Assembly: GCA_026874595.1 (NCBI GenBank)
Contig: CM049306.1
Coordinates: 18,967,019 to 19,031,018, forward strand
Source: Sipunculus nudus
Taxonomy: Eukaryota > Annelida > Sipuncula > Golfingiida > Sipunculidae
Length of the DNA stretch: 64,000 bases
Direction: 5' to 3'
The notes below the pieces were generated by a model, which worked only from the letters and a program-made list of their open reading frames with translations, was not told the DNA's origin and made no database searches. Positions 33,848 through 45,323 of the stretch are shown here, one piece after another; the stretch's first letter is position 1, and the number at the start of each line of letters is the position of its first letter. The position numbers and the translations under genes were made by a program.

Positions 33848-34008
33848 CTGAGAATTCCATACAATGATTTTACCGCGCGTCTCATATCGCATTCCGCATT
33901 ATGTACATACCGCGGACCCGGTAACGGTTTACGATAAAACAATTAGAGCGGAATTTTCTTTCGCATGACCATATACGGTACGAGACACGCGGTAAATTGA
34001 ATTCTCAG
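33848..34008. mobile_element. Inverted-repeat element with GCGGTA arms
   Basis: Arms of about 35 bp: CTGAGAATTC followed within a few bases by TTACCGCGCGTCTC on the left, and the inverted CTGAGAATTCAATTTACCGC with GTGTCTCGTACC on the right. The 161-bp length and lack of coding suggest a MITE; no clear target duplication. Confidence 0.45.
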
Positions 34009-34989
34009 TGGTGAATTAGCATGTTTTGACATATCGCAGTGTTTTACCGCCCGCAAAGTAAATGCCCCATGGCACGTGCTTTTATACCGCATTCAGTATA
34101 TACCGCGTTCTGCCGATGCAATCCTGATACTGCACTCCGCCCGCCCGGTAAACGACACTTAATTGACGCAGCCTAACAGGAATTCTCGTGACGGCCTTGC
34201 AATGTTTATGATCAAGAAATAAGAAACCTAAACAAAATGTAAAGTAGGCCTTTAAAAACACATTTATATTAAACATCCACACAAAAAAATGTTGTCATTG
34301 GCATAATTATCAAAAATAAAATATATTCCAACAGGATGCGAAATGAGCCCCGAAATACAAGTGTCTGCAGGCATTTCTTGTGGAAGGTCGGTAAAATCTG
34401 CATGCATGCCTGTTGTTACGGTCCCCTGAGCAGGCAAAACAATCAGCGACTTTATTGCGCGTTGTCTCCTTAATAAACCTGTAGCCTGCATAGATAAATC
34501 CTAAATATTATACCCTTACTTTTAAATATAAAAAAAAATGTTACTATATTTTTTACTCACTTATATATGACAATCCCTACAGGAAAATTTCCCGTATCGA
34601 TCCCAGTCTTCTCTGACGGACGCAAATGAACGAAAAGGTATATATGCGGCAGATGAACATTACTGGATATATTGTAAAAAGATTCACTAGTAATCATCGA
34701 CATGCATGTTCTTCTACAAGTTCATAGCATGATTTTTTCCACCTACGTATATGACAACATTATCACAACGGCCAGCATTTCGTTACATAGCGATACTATG
34801 AATATAATCTGATCGAACAACAATATCCATTCATGTTGATCCATTGTATTAATTTATCATAAATGTTATCTTCTCAGACCAGTTTAAACAAAATGGCAGA
34901 GTAATATTGACAATTGTAGAATAATTTTCAATTCACAGCTCTGTTCTAAAAAAGAGGGTTGCATAAATACAGACATAGACATGCATGGT

Positions 34990-35014
34990 TATATATATAC
35001 ACACATATACCCGT

Positions 35015-35065
<51 letters not shown>

Positions 35066-35066
35066 C
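34990..35066. repeat. (TA)n/(CA)n compound microsatellite
   Basis: TATATATACACACATATAC, then a long CA run and a TA run. Confidence 0.95.
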
Positions 35067-35914
35067 CAGGATCTTGGATCACTTGGCAAAGGCATTAATT
35101 GTGTCACAACCTCCTCCACATATTCCCCATTAGACTGAAGAAATCAAGGGCTATCGTAGGATCTCAAGATTCAACATGCAGTTTTTTCCCCGCAAAATCG
35201 AAAAACAGATGCATAAATGCAGGAACATGAGACTTCGGCATATAAATTTAGATTTATTTTTTCCCATGCCATGGCAGTGATCTAGAGGTTTCGGGCAACC
35301 ATACTTTCCATTCTATCAGACTTGGCTGTGTGGTGGGTTGAACGATATCGTTTCTTTGAGCTCTTAAAGAAATTAGCTCCAGAACTAATAAAGAATATAA
35401 AGGGCATGATTTATTGCACTATTTATATGGTATCAGTTCGACGATGATGAACAAAGTAAATCCATAATTACTGACTTTTTTAATATAATGCGAACAGGGC
35501 ACTTACAATTCTACTGGGAACCCGAGTTAGAGTCAACATGATGAAAATACCCATTGAAAATTCAGAAGGCAAATCCATATTTATAACTTTGAGTTAGGGT
35601 AATGCAAACAGGACACTTTCAATTCTACTGGAATATAGATGAATCCGAGTTAGAGTCAATATGGTGAAAATATCCAATTCAACCTCATGAGGCATATTAC
35701 ATTGCCTCAGACATGCCGCCTCGCACAATGAAAATTCTGCGTGAAACCCCGTAATTAGTCTATATTCCTGTCTTCTACTCTCATGCCAATGCATGGCAGT
35801 TGATAGCTTCTTCCATATTTTTCAATTTTCAACATTTAAGCATAAATTCACTTGTGATCAGCAAACATGTCACATATTTAATGACCTATAATTACCTTGA
35901 TAAAATTGTCGTTT

Positions 35915-36136
35915 TTAACTCAGCTGACTTTAAGTCATGCTGAGCTGTAGCGATCACCCTTTGTCCGTCGTCTGTCCGTCCGTTAACGAGGCAAAATCAT
36001 AACCGTGAGGGCTACAATCATGAAACAATGCATTCTCAGAGGTTAAAAAAAGATCTCCTTGCAGACCTGAAATTAGGTCAGTGTGACCTATATTTTTTTA
36101 TTTAAGGCGTGAAAGAAAGAAAGCAAGTAAAATATA
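35915..36136. repeat. Dispersed repeat 'ACAAG...GCTGAGCTAA', copy 3 (inverted), left part
   Basis: Starts TTAACTCAGCTGACTTTAAG, the inverse of the family end, then GATCACCCTTTGTCCGTCG and the GTCCGTCCGTTAACG patch. It is cut at 36136 by the element at 36137-38523 and resumes at 38524. Confidence 0.65.
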
Positions 36137-38523
36137 CCGTAAAATCTCCACTTAAAACCGCGGTTTAATCAAGAAATTCAAAATCTTGAAATCAGGTTGA
36201 TTTCCTGAAAGCACTGTGCGGTTTATACTAGAAGGTTTTCCTAAATATCTTCCTGACAGTCATCGTTTTTGGGCCGGCGAGTGAGCGATAATATTGCAAC
36301 TTTCAAAGGCCGTTCTTAGCAGCAGTCTCGCATGCATGGGAGCCGTGTGTAAATGTATTATTTACGATTATTTGTTATTTATAAATTAAAATATTGCTGA
36401 TTAGTTTTCGTGTGATATATAACTTGTTATAAAATCTTGGTAATTGTTACCAAATAATACGTTTACAACAACCCTGCTGTAACACACAGCGGCCTAAATG
36501 CATTAAATGCGGCGGTATCCAGGACCCTGGATACCGCCGCATATAAAGCTTCAGAGTAAACTGGAGAACTTCAAACCCTTGTCGGAAAAAATCGTGTAAA
36601 ATCAAATAGTGCGTTTATGACAAGGAAACTTTAAGTAATCTAAGGGAGATATAGTACTTTATTCGAATGACCACGAAATTCAGCTAAATATTATGTTTTA
36701 GTATGTAAACAAGACTCGCTTTTAAAACTTTGCAATCCTTGCGCTTGAAACTGTCTCAGAATCTGAAACAATGAACTGCGTGAACTTTTCTCGCTGAGCC
36801 AACAAGGCCCGTTACCACTGGTTACACAGGCGGCTGCCGGCCAGCCGTGGATGGAGGGAAAACCCAGAGCAGACATCGTTCCCCGTGTATCACCGTTTAT
36901 TAGCATAATACATATTCTTCTAATCAACATTTAAAGTGGACAAACACTGTCTAAGTGAAATGTTATATGCGTATTTGATAAGAATATCTTTATTTCTTAA
37001 CGAATACGACATTTTCAGACGAAATATAAGAATTTAAGTGTCATGTGGAATGTCTCCAGTTTCCTCAAATCATCTTCTAGGGCTTTCGCACAGCGTAGCG
37101 TAGTAAGAGAGGACGGGTGCTAGGCTAACAGCGGCCCACATCGTTGGGCATGGTCTTGTTATGGGTTCATAACTGAAATGAGATTTCAGTTATGGGGATC
37201 CTCTTATGGAAAAGCGTAGCAGGGGTATATTGGGATATTTGCAAAATAAAAAGAGAAAATGGGGGCAATTTAGCAAATTTCTTACCAATAATGGCTAATA
37301 AACTGTTCTGGAGTAAAAATAAATTATGTAGAAGTGCCCATATAAGGAAATTGTTAAGATTTCAACTCCTGTTGTTTTTTTTAGCCTGCCATGCGGTCAT
37401 GTTTATCTTTTGTCACATGACCCTGTCCTTGACCTTATTGATATCAGAAAAGTTGTCCTCTGATTATTGTCCCAAATAAATTATAGTAAATATTGTTTCC
37501 ATAACTTCCATAGGCAAATTTGTTAAAACCTTAAAAGATATAGCCATAAACTTATAAAGGACTTATTGTAGCCATATATTATCATTTACTCATAAGTATT
37601 ATTCATGAAATAAGATTTTTTTGATAGATTTATTAGCAATAAATTACTCTGGTACACCAGCGGTCAGGTGACAGGTCAGGTCATGGGTGACCAGAGTTCA
37701 TGCCTCAGCAACATGGCTGTGTCAGTGATGGTCTTCTGCTCTTCTCTTCATGATAAAATGCTGTTATATCATATATAACATAAACAGGAGACTCCACATG
37801 TATGGAAACTGATATATAAAGGATATATAGGTAGAGTGAACATAGTTTAAGCTGCATCTTATTCTTAATTACTCTTTTATTCTTTCCTTCTGATAAATCA
37901 GAAGGACCGCTACGATATTTCGTAAGAACATATTCAAGGCTGAGTATGGAGCCCGGGTCACCTGGTGTGTAATTCTCAGCCTTGCACCAAGGCAAGGCAT
38001 GGTCAAGCAAAATTGAAATAAAAGCCTACTATAAACCCATTTGCGGCATTATTTAGGAATGATTATTTGTTTAAAACGTAAAATAAATAAAAAGCTGACA
38101 TCGCAAAGAGTCACACAATGGCAGACGATCGTTTTAAAATCAAGTTTGAGTGCCGCCATGTGCTGAAACGCCCCGGTATTCTGCTAAGAATATTTTGAAC
38201 GGCTGTACGCGGTGGGTGGTAAACAGAACAGCCACCTATTTCGTCCCAGCGTGCCTTGCACGAACACTGCCTTGACAAAATGGCTCCCCACACGGAAACT
38301 TTCTTCAGGAAAAAAACTTGCTTACCCCGACTGGCCACTTTAATTTTACCTAAAAATCACTCGTTTTCAAGCGTCATGTTTCCTATACGTGCGTATCTCG
38401 ACAAGGTAACTTCAGTTACTTTGATATTTAGTTAAGGTGACCAGCGATGTTTTCAAACGAACCAGCAAACTGTAACATGGAGCGATGTCAACGGAAGTGC
38501 GGTTTTAAGTGGAGATTTTACGG
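36137..38523. mobile_element. 2.4-kb pogo/Tigger-like non-autonomous element, nested
   Basis: Terminal inverted repeats of 25 bp are identical and begin CCGTAAAATCTCCACTTAA. Both ends are flanked by TA (36135-36136 and 38524-38525), the duplication made by Tc1/mariner/pogo transposases. It interrupts the older repeat at 35915-39860: the joined flank AAGTAAAATACACAAATTG resembles AAGTAAAATACATAGG near 38812, supporting an empty site. Internally it has a perfect 17-bp-arm palindrome at 36507-36542. Short frames on both strands show no transposase motif. Superfamily assigned from the TA duplication and TIR style only. Confidence 0.8.
36507..36542. repeat. Perfect 17-bp inverted repeat with 2-base spacer
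   Basis: ATGCGGCGGTATCCAGG, spacer AC, then its exact complement. It would form a very stable GC-rich hairpin. It lies inside the 36137-38523 element. Confidence 0.95.
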
Positions 38524-39860
38524 TACACAAATTGTCTGACATATCAAAGTAGGCTGGATGGATTGTTTTAAAAATCAGGTTGCTTGAAGATTTGAGACAG
38601 TTTTTTCTTGTATGAAAGATTGGGGACGCCACCTATGATCCTTTTTTAGTTTTTGTTCGTTTATTGTTATACCCCTGTCAACACCAGTTGTCCATTAAGG
38701 GGGCACAAATCGTAATCATAGGGGCTAGGATCATAACCCTTAGCAGTCTCAAATTAGGTCACTGTGACCTATATTCCCCGAGTTATGAGGCATAACATAG
38801 CACCCAAGAAATAAAGTAAAATACATAGGCCCACAAATGGTCAGATATCGTGAGGCAGGCTGAATGGATTGTCTTAAAAATCAGGATTCCTCAAGATCTT
38901 AGATAGCATTTTCTAGAACGGAATACTGGTGGCGCCACCTGTATTTTTTCTATTTTCACGTATTTTTTCCCTATTTTTTTTTGTGTCAAAATACAACAAG
39001 GTGTCAGTTTCTCATTTGTGGTTTCATCTTGTGTCCTGAAACCTCATATGTTTTTTGATCCGGACTAGTTTTATCAGTTCCAAACGATTGTTGCCGCCAC
39101 CTGTATTTTTTATTATATTTTTAGACTGCCAAATCACAGTAAAGTGTCAGTTTTTCAGCTGTGGTATCATCTAGTGTCTTGAAACCTTATGTGCTTATTG
39201 ATCATGACGAGTTTCATCAGTTCCCGAAAACTGGTGGCGCTATTTGTTTTGGGGTTTTTTTTTCATACATTTTTGCACATATCTTTAAAATTGCCATATT
39301 ACAGCAAAGGTGTCAGTTTCTCAGCTCTGGTATCATCTGTTTTTGGGGTTTTTTTAAGGACTGGATATTTTCTCTTCAAATTTGACATAGCAGTTGTTTC
39401 CACCATGTTCTTAGAGTTAGAAACAGTGCAACATGTTGACCTTGACTTTGAACTACAAGGTAAAATTTGACTTAGCAGTTGTTTCCGCCATATTCTTAGA
39501 GTTTGAAACACTGCAACATGTTGACTTTGACTTTGAACTAAAAGGTAAAATTCGCCAAATAAAAGTTCATCATCTTTAGAATTTCTTATGAATATATGAT
39601 AGACAAAATGTTTCAACCAAGTTCTCAGAGTAGTTTTAAAACTGATGACCTTGATCTTATTTTTCTCTTGTACATGTTTAAACCAGTCATGACGTGTGAC
39701 CCATCAAAGGGAAGCACCCTGTCGACTGTGGTATCAGAAGGTCAGAGGTCAAGATCATATCTTAACTTAAGTTGATTTCAGTATATATGGTTTTCAGATA
39801 ATGAAATTCTTATTTTGAATGTTTAATAGGCTAAAATGGCTCAGCTGACCTTTACGACCC
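38524..39860. repeat. Dispersed repeat, copy 3 (inverted), right part
   Basis: Continues the repeat cut at 36136. Repeated units carry GATTGT(C/T)TTAAAAATCAGG, a GGTGGCGCCACCTGTATTTTTT block (38928, and degenerate at about 39092 and 39229) and CAGTTTCTCA(G)...GGTATCATCT. A local tandem duplication lies at 39378-39547. The right boundary is approximate. Confidence 0.55.
39378..39547. repeat. 85-bp tandem duplication
   Basis: Two copies starting AAATTTGAC at 39378 and 39463, each with TAGCAGTTGTTTCC and GCAACATGTTGAC, few mismatches. Confidence 0.85.
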
Positions 39861-39964
39861 ATTAGTCAAATGTTTTTCCTCTTTCACTCCAATATTTTAG
39901 ATTTTCTTCATTAATTGTGAGAATGTGCATCTGTCTTATTAGAGTCTTATGTGTGGAATTGTTA

Positions 39965-40365
39965 TAAGGTATAGTCCATCTCAGTACTTGTGTCCGCATG
40001 TTTTTCAGGGATATTTTTTTTATACAAGTAAAGCAGTGTAATTTTTCTTGTCCAAAGGTTGCAAGAACTATTCCGCCGGCTACCTGCATAAAAGAAATGC
40101 CTTAGATCTACCTTGCTTTGATTTTGTATGAAACAAATAATCCAAAATATGACAAAACAAGCTACAGCGTTTACGACTTATTCCTTGCCTGAGAACGTTT
40201 TTATGATATATAACTACTTTACACAAAATCGGCGGAAAATCTGTTTATCTACTTCAGGCCAAGAAGCATTTTTAAAGAAAATTCTTAAGTTAAAATTATT
40301 ATCGCCAAAAAAAAAAAAAAAAAACATGCGGACAATGGTTTTGGGACGGACTATATACATGAAAT
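39965..40365. mobile_element. Probable MITE with TGTCCGCATGTTTTT arms
   Basis: The left arm TGTCCGCATGTTTTTCAG (near 39992) recurs inverted near 40320 (AAAACATGCGGACAATGG). Further out, TATAGTCC (39972) pairs with GGACTATA (40346). About 400 bp with a poly(A) run at 40306-40324. No target duplication resolved. Confidence 0.4.
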
Positions 40366-41164
40366 TCCTCCTCCACCTACAGAGTATTTAACAATATAGA
40401 AAAAGGAGTAAAGTGCAGTACAGGGGACCTGCTGCAAACTGGCATTACTCATACTTAACTTTCCCTTTGAATCACGTTTCATGTTGTCATATGTATACGT
40501 GAATCTTATAAAAAATTGTAAAAGTGCTCCATTATCGCCCACACAACGAAAAAAACAGTATCCCCCTTCTCTGTATCAGAGGAGACTCTGTAAATATGTT
40601 TATATTTTAAAATCTGTGGCATTGTCACCATAATCAACATCAGTATATGTAACTGATAAATGGATTTAAAATGTTTAAAAAATTATAGATCTCCCAACCT
40701 TGCGCCAGCGTCTGGTCCTTGTTACTTCAGCCTCTTTCTGGCATTTGCACCAATTGTACACTAGATGGCAGCCCCTTGCCAACGTTTACCAGAGAGCTTA
40801 GATGATATCAAAGCTCTCTGTTTACTTCCCAGGAATGTTCGGAAGACCGTCGTTTGATGAATGTCACACATGATCACTAGTATATTAATAGTGGTTTAGA
40901 CTACTGAGGTATGTATAATCAGGCATTAAATCTTTAGCTGTTGACGGGGCTGTTTCAAGCCACATGAACATAAAAACCGTAGTTTTTATTACAAATTCCA
41001 AAATGGATTGGCCTACTATTACTTGTAGACCTATATTTACAATTACAGTATTGTTGGCATATCAAAACAATTATGTAGGCCCCCTACTACAACAAACAAA
41101 TTTGTAATATATAGCTGTCCAGTAGGCCTTTTAATTTTATGAAAGAGCTACGTATTTCAGACTT
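40366..41164. other. Intergenic, nothing recognised
   Basis: AT-rich unique-looking DNA without supported gene or repeat. Confidence 0.5.
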
Positions 41165-41278
41165 GGGACCCTTAATTTTCCATGCGCGCGGAAATCGCGC
41201 AAATGTAAAAAAGATATACCTTTTCCATGCAGGCGAAACGCGCGCGGGTGAGCTTTTCTGCTTGTCTACTTAAATGCA

Positions 41279-41280
41279 TG

Positions 41281-41346
<66 letters not shown>
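41279..41346. repeat. (TA)n microsatellite, left flank of the CACTA-like element
   Basis: Nearly pure TA run. Confidence 0.95.
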
Positions 41347-41349
<3 letters not shown>

Positions 41350-41730
41350 TCTAAAACCACATCGGTTAAAATCAACTGAAAAAAACAGTTGATTCTAACC
41401 GATCAATAGGTCAAAATAGCCCTAACCTAATTATCAGTTGACATAACTGTTTTAAGATCAGTAACCATAACAACTGATAGGATCAGTTAACATTTAACTG
41501 ATATTTCGGTTGACAGCAACTGATATTTTAGGTTGAATATAACTGATTTATTAATAACCTATTTCAATAGGTTATCTTCAAACGGTTAAATTTAACTGAT
41601 CTCTACAGTTACATGTAAAATATTTAACCGGTGGCTTTCTGGCTAAAAATATGACAATTTTTGCTAGAAGCGAACGAACACATTTGATTTACTTGGTTGG
41701 TATATAAATTATATCTTACATTAACCAAAT

Positions 41731-41732
<2 letters not shown>

Positions 41733-41786
<54 letters not shown>

Positions 41787-41814
41787 TATATATATTAAAT
41801 ATCAATATCATTTC

Positions 41815-41851
<37 letters not shown>

Positions 41852-41858
41852 ATATATA
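41733..41858. repeat. (TA)n-rich tracts
   Basis: Two TA runs separated by AAATATCAATATCATTTCA-like sequence. Confidence 0.9.
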
Positions 41859-42159
41859 ATCCTTAAAATGGATAAGGTCACAAGCAAAACTTAAAACAAA
41901 ATTTACTAAATGTATCAAGCTAGGCCACCTTTATAATTTTAACAATAGCAAAATCAACCACACTAAATTCCACATTCTTCATTTTTATGAAGAAACACCT
42001 GCTTCATCAGCAAAGTTTTATTATTTGTTAAAATAAATGTACACAACTTGTTTACATACATGATCTATATATGATAAGATGTTGGTATCATATATATTAA
42101 GATAAAAGAAAAATGGGAAGTTATATCATATATTGATGTTTCTATATACATGCACTTTA

Positions 42160-42360
42160 AAAAAAAAATATGCACACCTTCACACCATCACTCACTGTTG
42201 GATATCAACAGCAGATGTGACTGGCTTCACACTCGATGTGAATGTGCCTACCTTCACTCACTATAAGATATCAAGAGGTTTGGTTGGTTTCACTTAGTAT
42301 GTGCCTGCCTTCACTCGCTCTTAGACCTCGACAGTAAATGTGACTGGCCCCACACACAAA
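42160..42360. repeat. Weak tandem repeat of about 65 bp
   Basis: Three diverged units containing CTTCAC(T/A)C..C and GA(T/C)..(T/C)..CAGNAGATGTGACTGGC, near 42178, 42250 and 42310. Confidence 0.4.
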
Positions 42361-43108
42361 ATGCATGTTTCAATCTTCATTTGATAACAAAGCTCAGATT
42401 ACTTCAAGAAGATAATAAAGCTGGTCATATCCGTCAAGAACAACTGTAACCTATTATAGATAATCTTAAAACATTTCACAAACACTGCAACGGGTTATAA
42501 ATAATCATAAAACATATAATAAATGTAAAGTTTATGACAATCAGCTCAGCGCTGGTTTTCTTTTTGCTGGGATTTTTGTTGTTGTTTTTTTTTCATGCGG
42601 CATGCGTTTTGGCACTTTGCTTTGGTACTTCCACCATGACGAATTTCACTACGTGTCTTCAGCTCTTCATACCTAATATCTGGTCTTCTGCGTGTGCCAA
42701 AGAGTATTCACTAATCCTGAAAATTTAGAACAATATTTATTTAGATAAAGTGTGAATCGTTCCATATTTTTTTATATTTCAGTAAAGCAAGTTACCTACG
42801 AATCAGTATGTTTATTTAGATGTATATCTTGCCTAAATGACATGGAAATATACAACCCATGGGTCATGACGCTCCATAAAATATTATAGTCTATCATTCA
42901 CACAACTGTTTGTCACATTTTTGGAGAAATGTATTGCATATTTAAGGAGGATATGAATATTTTTTTTGCATTAACCTTGATTAAATTTTAAACTTATACC
43001 AAAAAATCAGATCCTTAATGAAACTACAGATTTCTTCTTTGCAAATATAACATATAATTAAACCCATTGTTGCAACTATTATTGGTGAACTTTCTGAGAA
43101 GCAGTTAC

Positions 43109-43217
43109 CTTCAAGTCCCAGTATTTGGTTAAAAACTTTGCCCGGAATCCAAAGGGTTTCGCAAGTTGCTTTATGAGATCGTCTGTTAGACAAACGCTTC
43201 TTCATCAATCCAGTTCC
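43109..43217 (-). CDS. Possible exon inside the CACTA-like element, unrecognised protein
   Basis: Minus strand: acceptor CTCACTTTTTCAG, 36 open codons (GTGLMKKRLSNRRSHKATC, then WIPGKVFNQILGLE) and donor GAAG|GTAACT. The upstream candidate exon 44214-44373 joins in phase. A third possible piece at about 42676-42713 has splice-like ends but an unclear frame. I do not recognise the protein; it could be an element-encoded accessory protein, a captured host exon, or chance. Confidence 0.25.
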
Positions 43218-44213
43218 CTGAAAAAGTGAGAAATTGGTTTCACACTTTGGCTATGTTACACCATAATGCTAACTAATATCTACCTCAATACTACAAAGCA
43301 GAAACTGCAAACAAGATATGATTGAATCTCAAACGTCTTATCGAATCCAATAAACATTGGAGAGATCAAAGGAGGCAGGTGAGGCAGCCATAAACGAGAT
43401 GCATACAATTTGACAAGCTTGTAAAATGTTGAAGGAAAAAAACAGCAGTACAAACATGAATCTTAAAATAATATGAAAAATGTATGTGAATCATTATAGT
43501 GCCCAGTGAACTGAGCAATAATTGTGTTGATATTATATTATGTCCAGAAGTTAACAAGGGTAATTAAAAGATTTAAGGAGGGGAGTTCATGTGACTAGAG
43601 GGGTCAGTCTTTGTCCAAAAGCAGGGGGTGTCCACCGGCATTTTACAGGAAAAGTCACGCTGAATCAAGCTTAAATAATATGAACTTGACCAAATGCTCA
43701 ATTTTCAATCTGCAAAGTCATTAGATGTAATATTTCTTATAATATCATACATTTATAGAAGGTTATAGGCTCCATGTTTGTGATTTCAATGTCAGTTGGT
43801 AGATGTAACCTGTGGTCATCTTATATTGCCCACATGTCAGCAAAATGTCCAAATACGGAGTGTGTATAATGGGGGGGGGGGGGGGGGCTGATGGTGCATG
43901 CACACGTGTTTGGATTAGCGAGTCATATATGTCCAAAGTACACAATATATTTCAATATAAAAACACAAAATATGCCACAATTATATATTTCTTAACCTAA
44001 CCCCTTTTGAATGAGAAATTAAGATCTTTTCATAGTCAACCTGCTGAAAATGTTATTCCGCAAGTAATTCATCCCTTCCTTACCAACACTTCGGGATCAA
44101 GGGGCCCACAAGCATTTCACCTCTCACTCTGAAACTTGTACATACATGTACTTTAAGCTACTCGCATTATTTCATGTAAAATGTTTAAATCCAAAGTAAA
44201 AATGAACAAATAC

Positions 44214-44373
44214 TCGCCAGGCTTGTACAGTGACACGTGTACTTGTGCATGGGTTCCTTCCAAAGACTGTCGCAGGAATACTCAAACGTCCCGCTAAAAT
44301 GTGACCTTTGACACAACAGTTGCTGGTTGCAGCCCCTTCTGGTGTAACATTATCACCAAACAAACCGTACTGA
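44214..44373 (-). CDS. Possible exon inside the CACTA-like element, unrecognised protein
   Basis: Minus strand: acceptor CCCGGTGCAG, an open frame with QYGLFGDNVTPEGAATSN and GRLSIPATVFGRNPCTSTR, and a weak donor CGA|GTATTT. The composition looks more coding-like than the surroundings, but no family was recognised and no start codon or promoter was found. Confidence 0.22.
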
Positions 44374-44475
44374 CTGCACCGGGTAATTTACTTGCTCGAA
44401 TGTGTGAGATCACAAGTTAACAGCACACTTTGTATACGCACACTGCATGTACACAGGGTGTAAATTCCTACCTAT

Positions 44476-44478
<3 letters not shown>

Positions 44479-44534
<56 letters not shown>

Positions 44535-44535
44535 T

Positions 44536-44597
<62 letters not shown>
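44479..44597. repeat. (TA)n-(CA)n-(TA)n compound microsatellite
   Basis: TA to about 44533, CA to about 44562, then TA again. Confidence 0.95.
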
Positions 44598-44604
<7 letters not shown>

Positions 44605-44939
44605 TCAATAAATGCGATGAACCACAATTATGTAGGATAATTCTGAAAATAAGATTATTAATAAGATCACCCAGGTATTGTGCTTTTGTCATCATTAAGT
44701 TGTTTGAGATTATTAAACATTGATCAGTTCAGTGTAAATAAGATCGACCTACATCTTATACTGGCACAATGAATGATCCATGTTCCACAGTGTATAGCAT
44801 GTGTATTACATTAACTGATATCAACAGTACCCCTGTTAACCGACCAATCAGTTAGAAGCCAACTGATATTTCAGTTAAAATCAACTGATTTCAGTCAACC
44901 TATTCAATCGGTAACCATTTTAACTGATGTGTTTTAAGA

Positions 44940-44942
<3 letters not shown>

Positions 44943-44987
<45 letters not shown>
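44943..44987. repeat. (TA)n microsatellite, right flank of the CACTA-like element
   Basis: Pure TA run directly after the element end ...TTTTAAGAGTG. Confidence 0.95.
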
Positions 44988-44989
<2 letters not shown>

Positions 44990-45323
44990 ATATATGTGCG
45001 GCGAGGGTGTTAAATATCTTATTACCGGCTGTGGTATTTAATAATCTTCTCTTGTCAATAGCACACTATCGTAATAATAACTGTACGTTCCTGCAAATAT
45101 AACGAAATTTTAAATGTATACATGCATAAAGTGAACTGTACATAACAGACACATGCTATAGACATGATGCCGGGGAGGCTTTGGGACGGAAATCCCTTGT
45201 GAAAACCCGTCACGCGAAAAGGGGGATTCCGCGGAAACGCGCGCCCGCGCAAATGGAAAAGCTTAATTCAGCGCGATTTTTTCAGCGCGCGGCGCGCGTT
45301 TCCGCACGCATGGAAAAGGGGCC

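Larger units (their letters stand above)
33615..35914. other. Intergenic stretch
   Basis: Contains the inverted repeat at 33848-34008 and the microsatellite at 34990-35066. The segment 33700-34160 is unusually rich in TACCGC/GCGGTA words. No gene supported. Confidence 0.5.
41347..44942. mobile_element. CACTA-like (EnSpm) 3.6-kb element inserted in a (TA)n tract
   Basis: Termini are CACTCTAAAACCACATCGG and, inverted, CACTCTTAAAACACATCAG; over 26 bp they match at 23. Next to each end is an array of AACTGAT/ATCAGTT words (at least seven in 41376-41620, at least five in 44805-44935), the subterminal motif layout known for CACTA elements. Both sides are (TA)n, so the target duplication cannot be read. 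The interior holds two more (TA)n tracts, a (CA)n tract and possible exons at 43109-43217 and 44214-44373. Superfamily is inferred from terminal structure. Confidence 0.6.
41165..45323. mobile_element. Outer GC-rich inverted-repeat element, apparently split by the CACTA-like element
   Basis: The left end GGACCCTTAATTTTCCATGC followed by GCGCGGAAATCGCGC, and the inverted right end GGCCCCTTTTCCATGCG followed by TGCGGAAACGCGCG, form imperfect termini. Both ends have CpG-packed subterminal repeats (TTTTCCATGC plus GCGCG words, 41165-41260 and 45220-45323). The interior is occupied by (TA)n and the element at 41347-44942. It is either one composite or a nested pair. No transposase seen. Confidence 0.45.

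Noticed and set aside
44430-44723. IYIYIY/HTHTHT-rich frames as a protein
   Set aside because: Direct translation of (TA)n and (CA)n microsatellites; same for the frames at 41172-41375 and 52459-52858.
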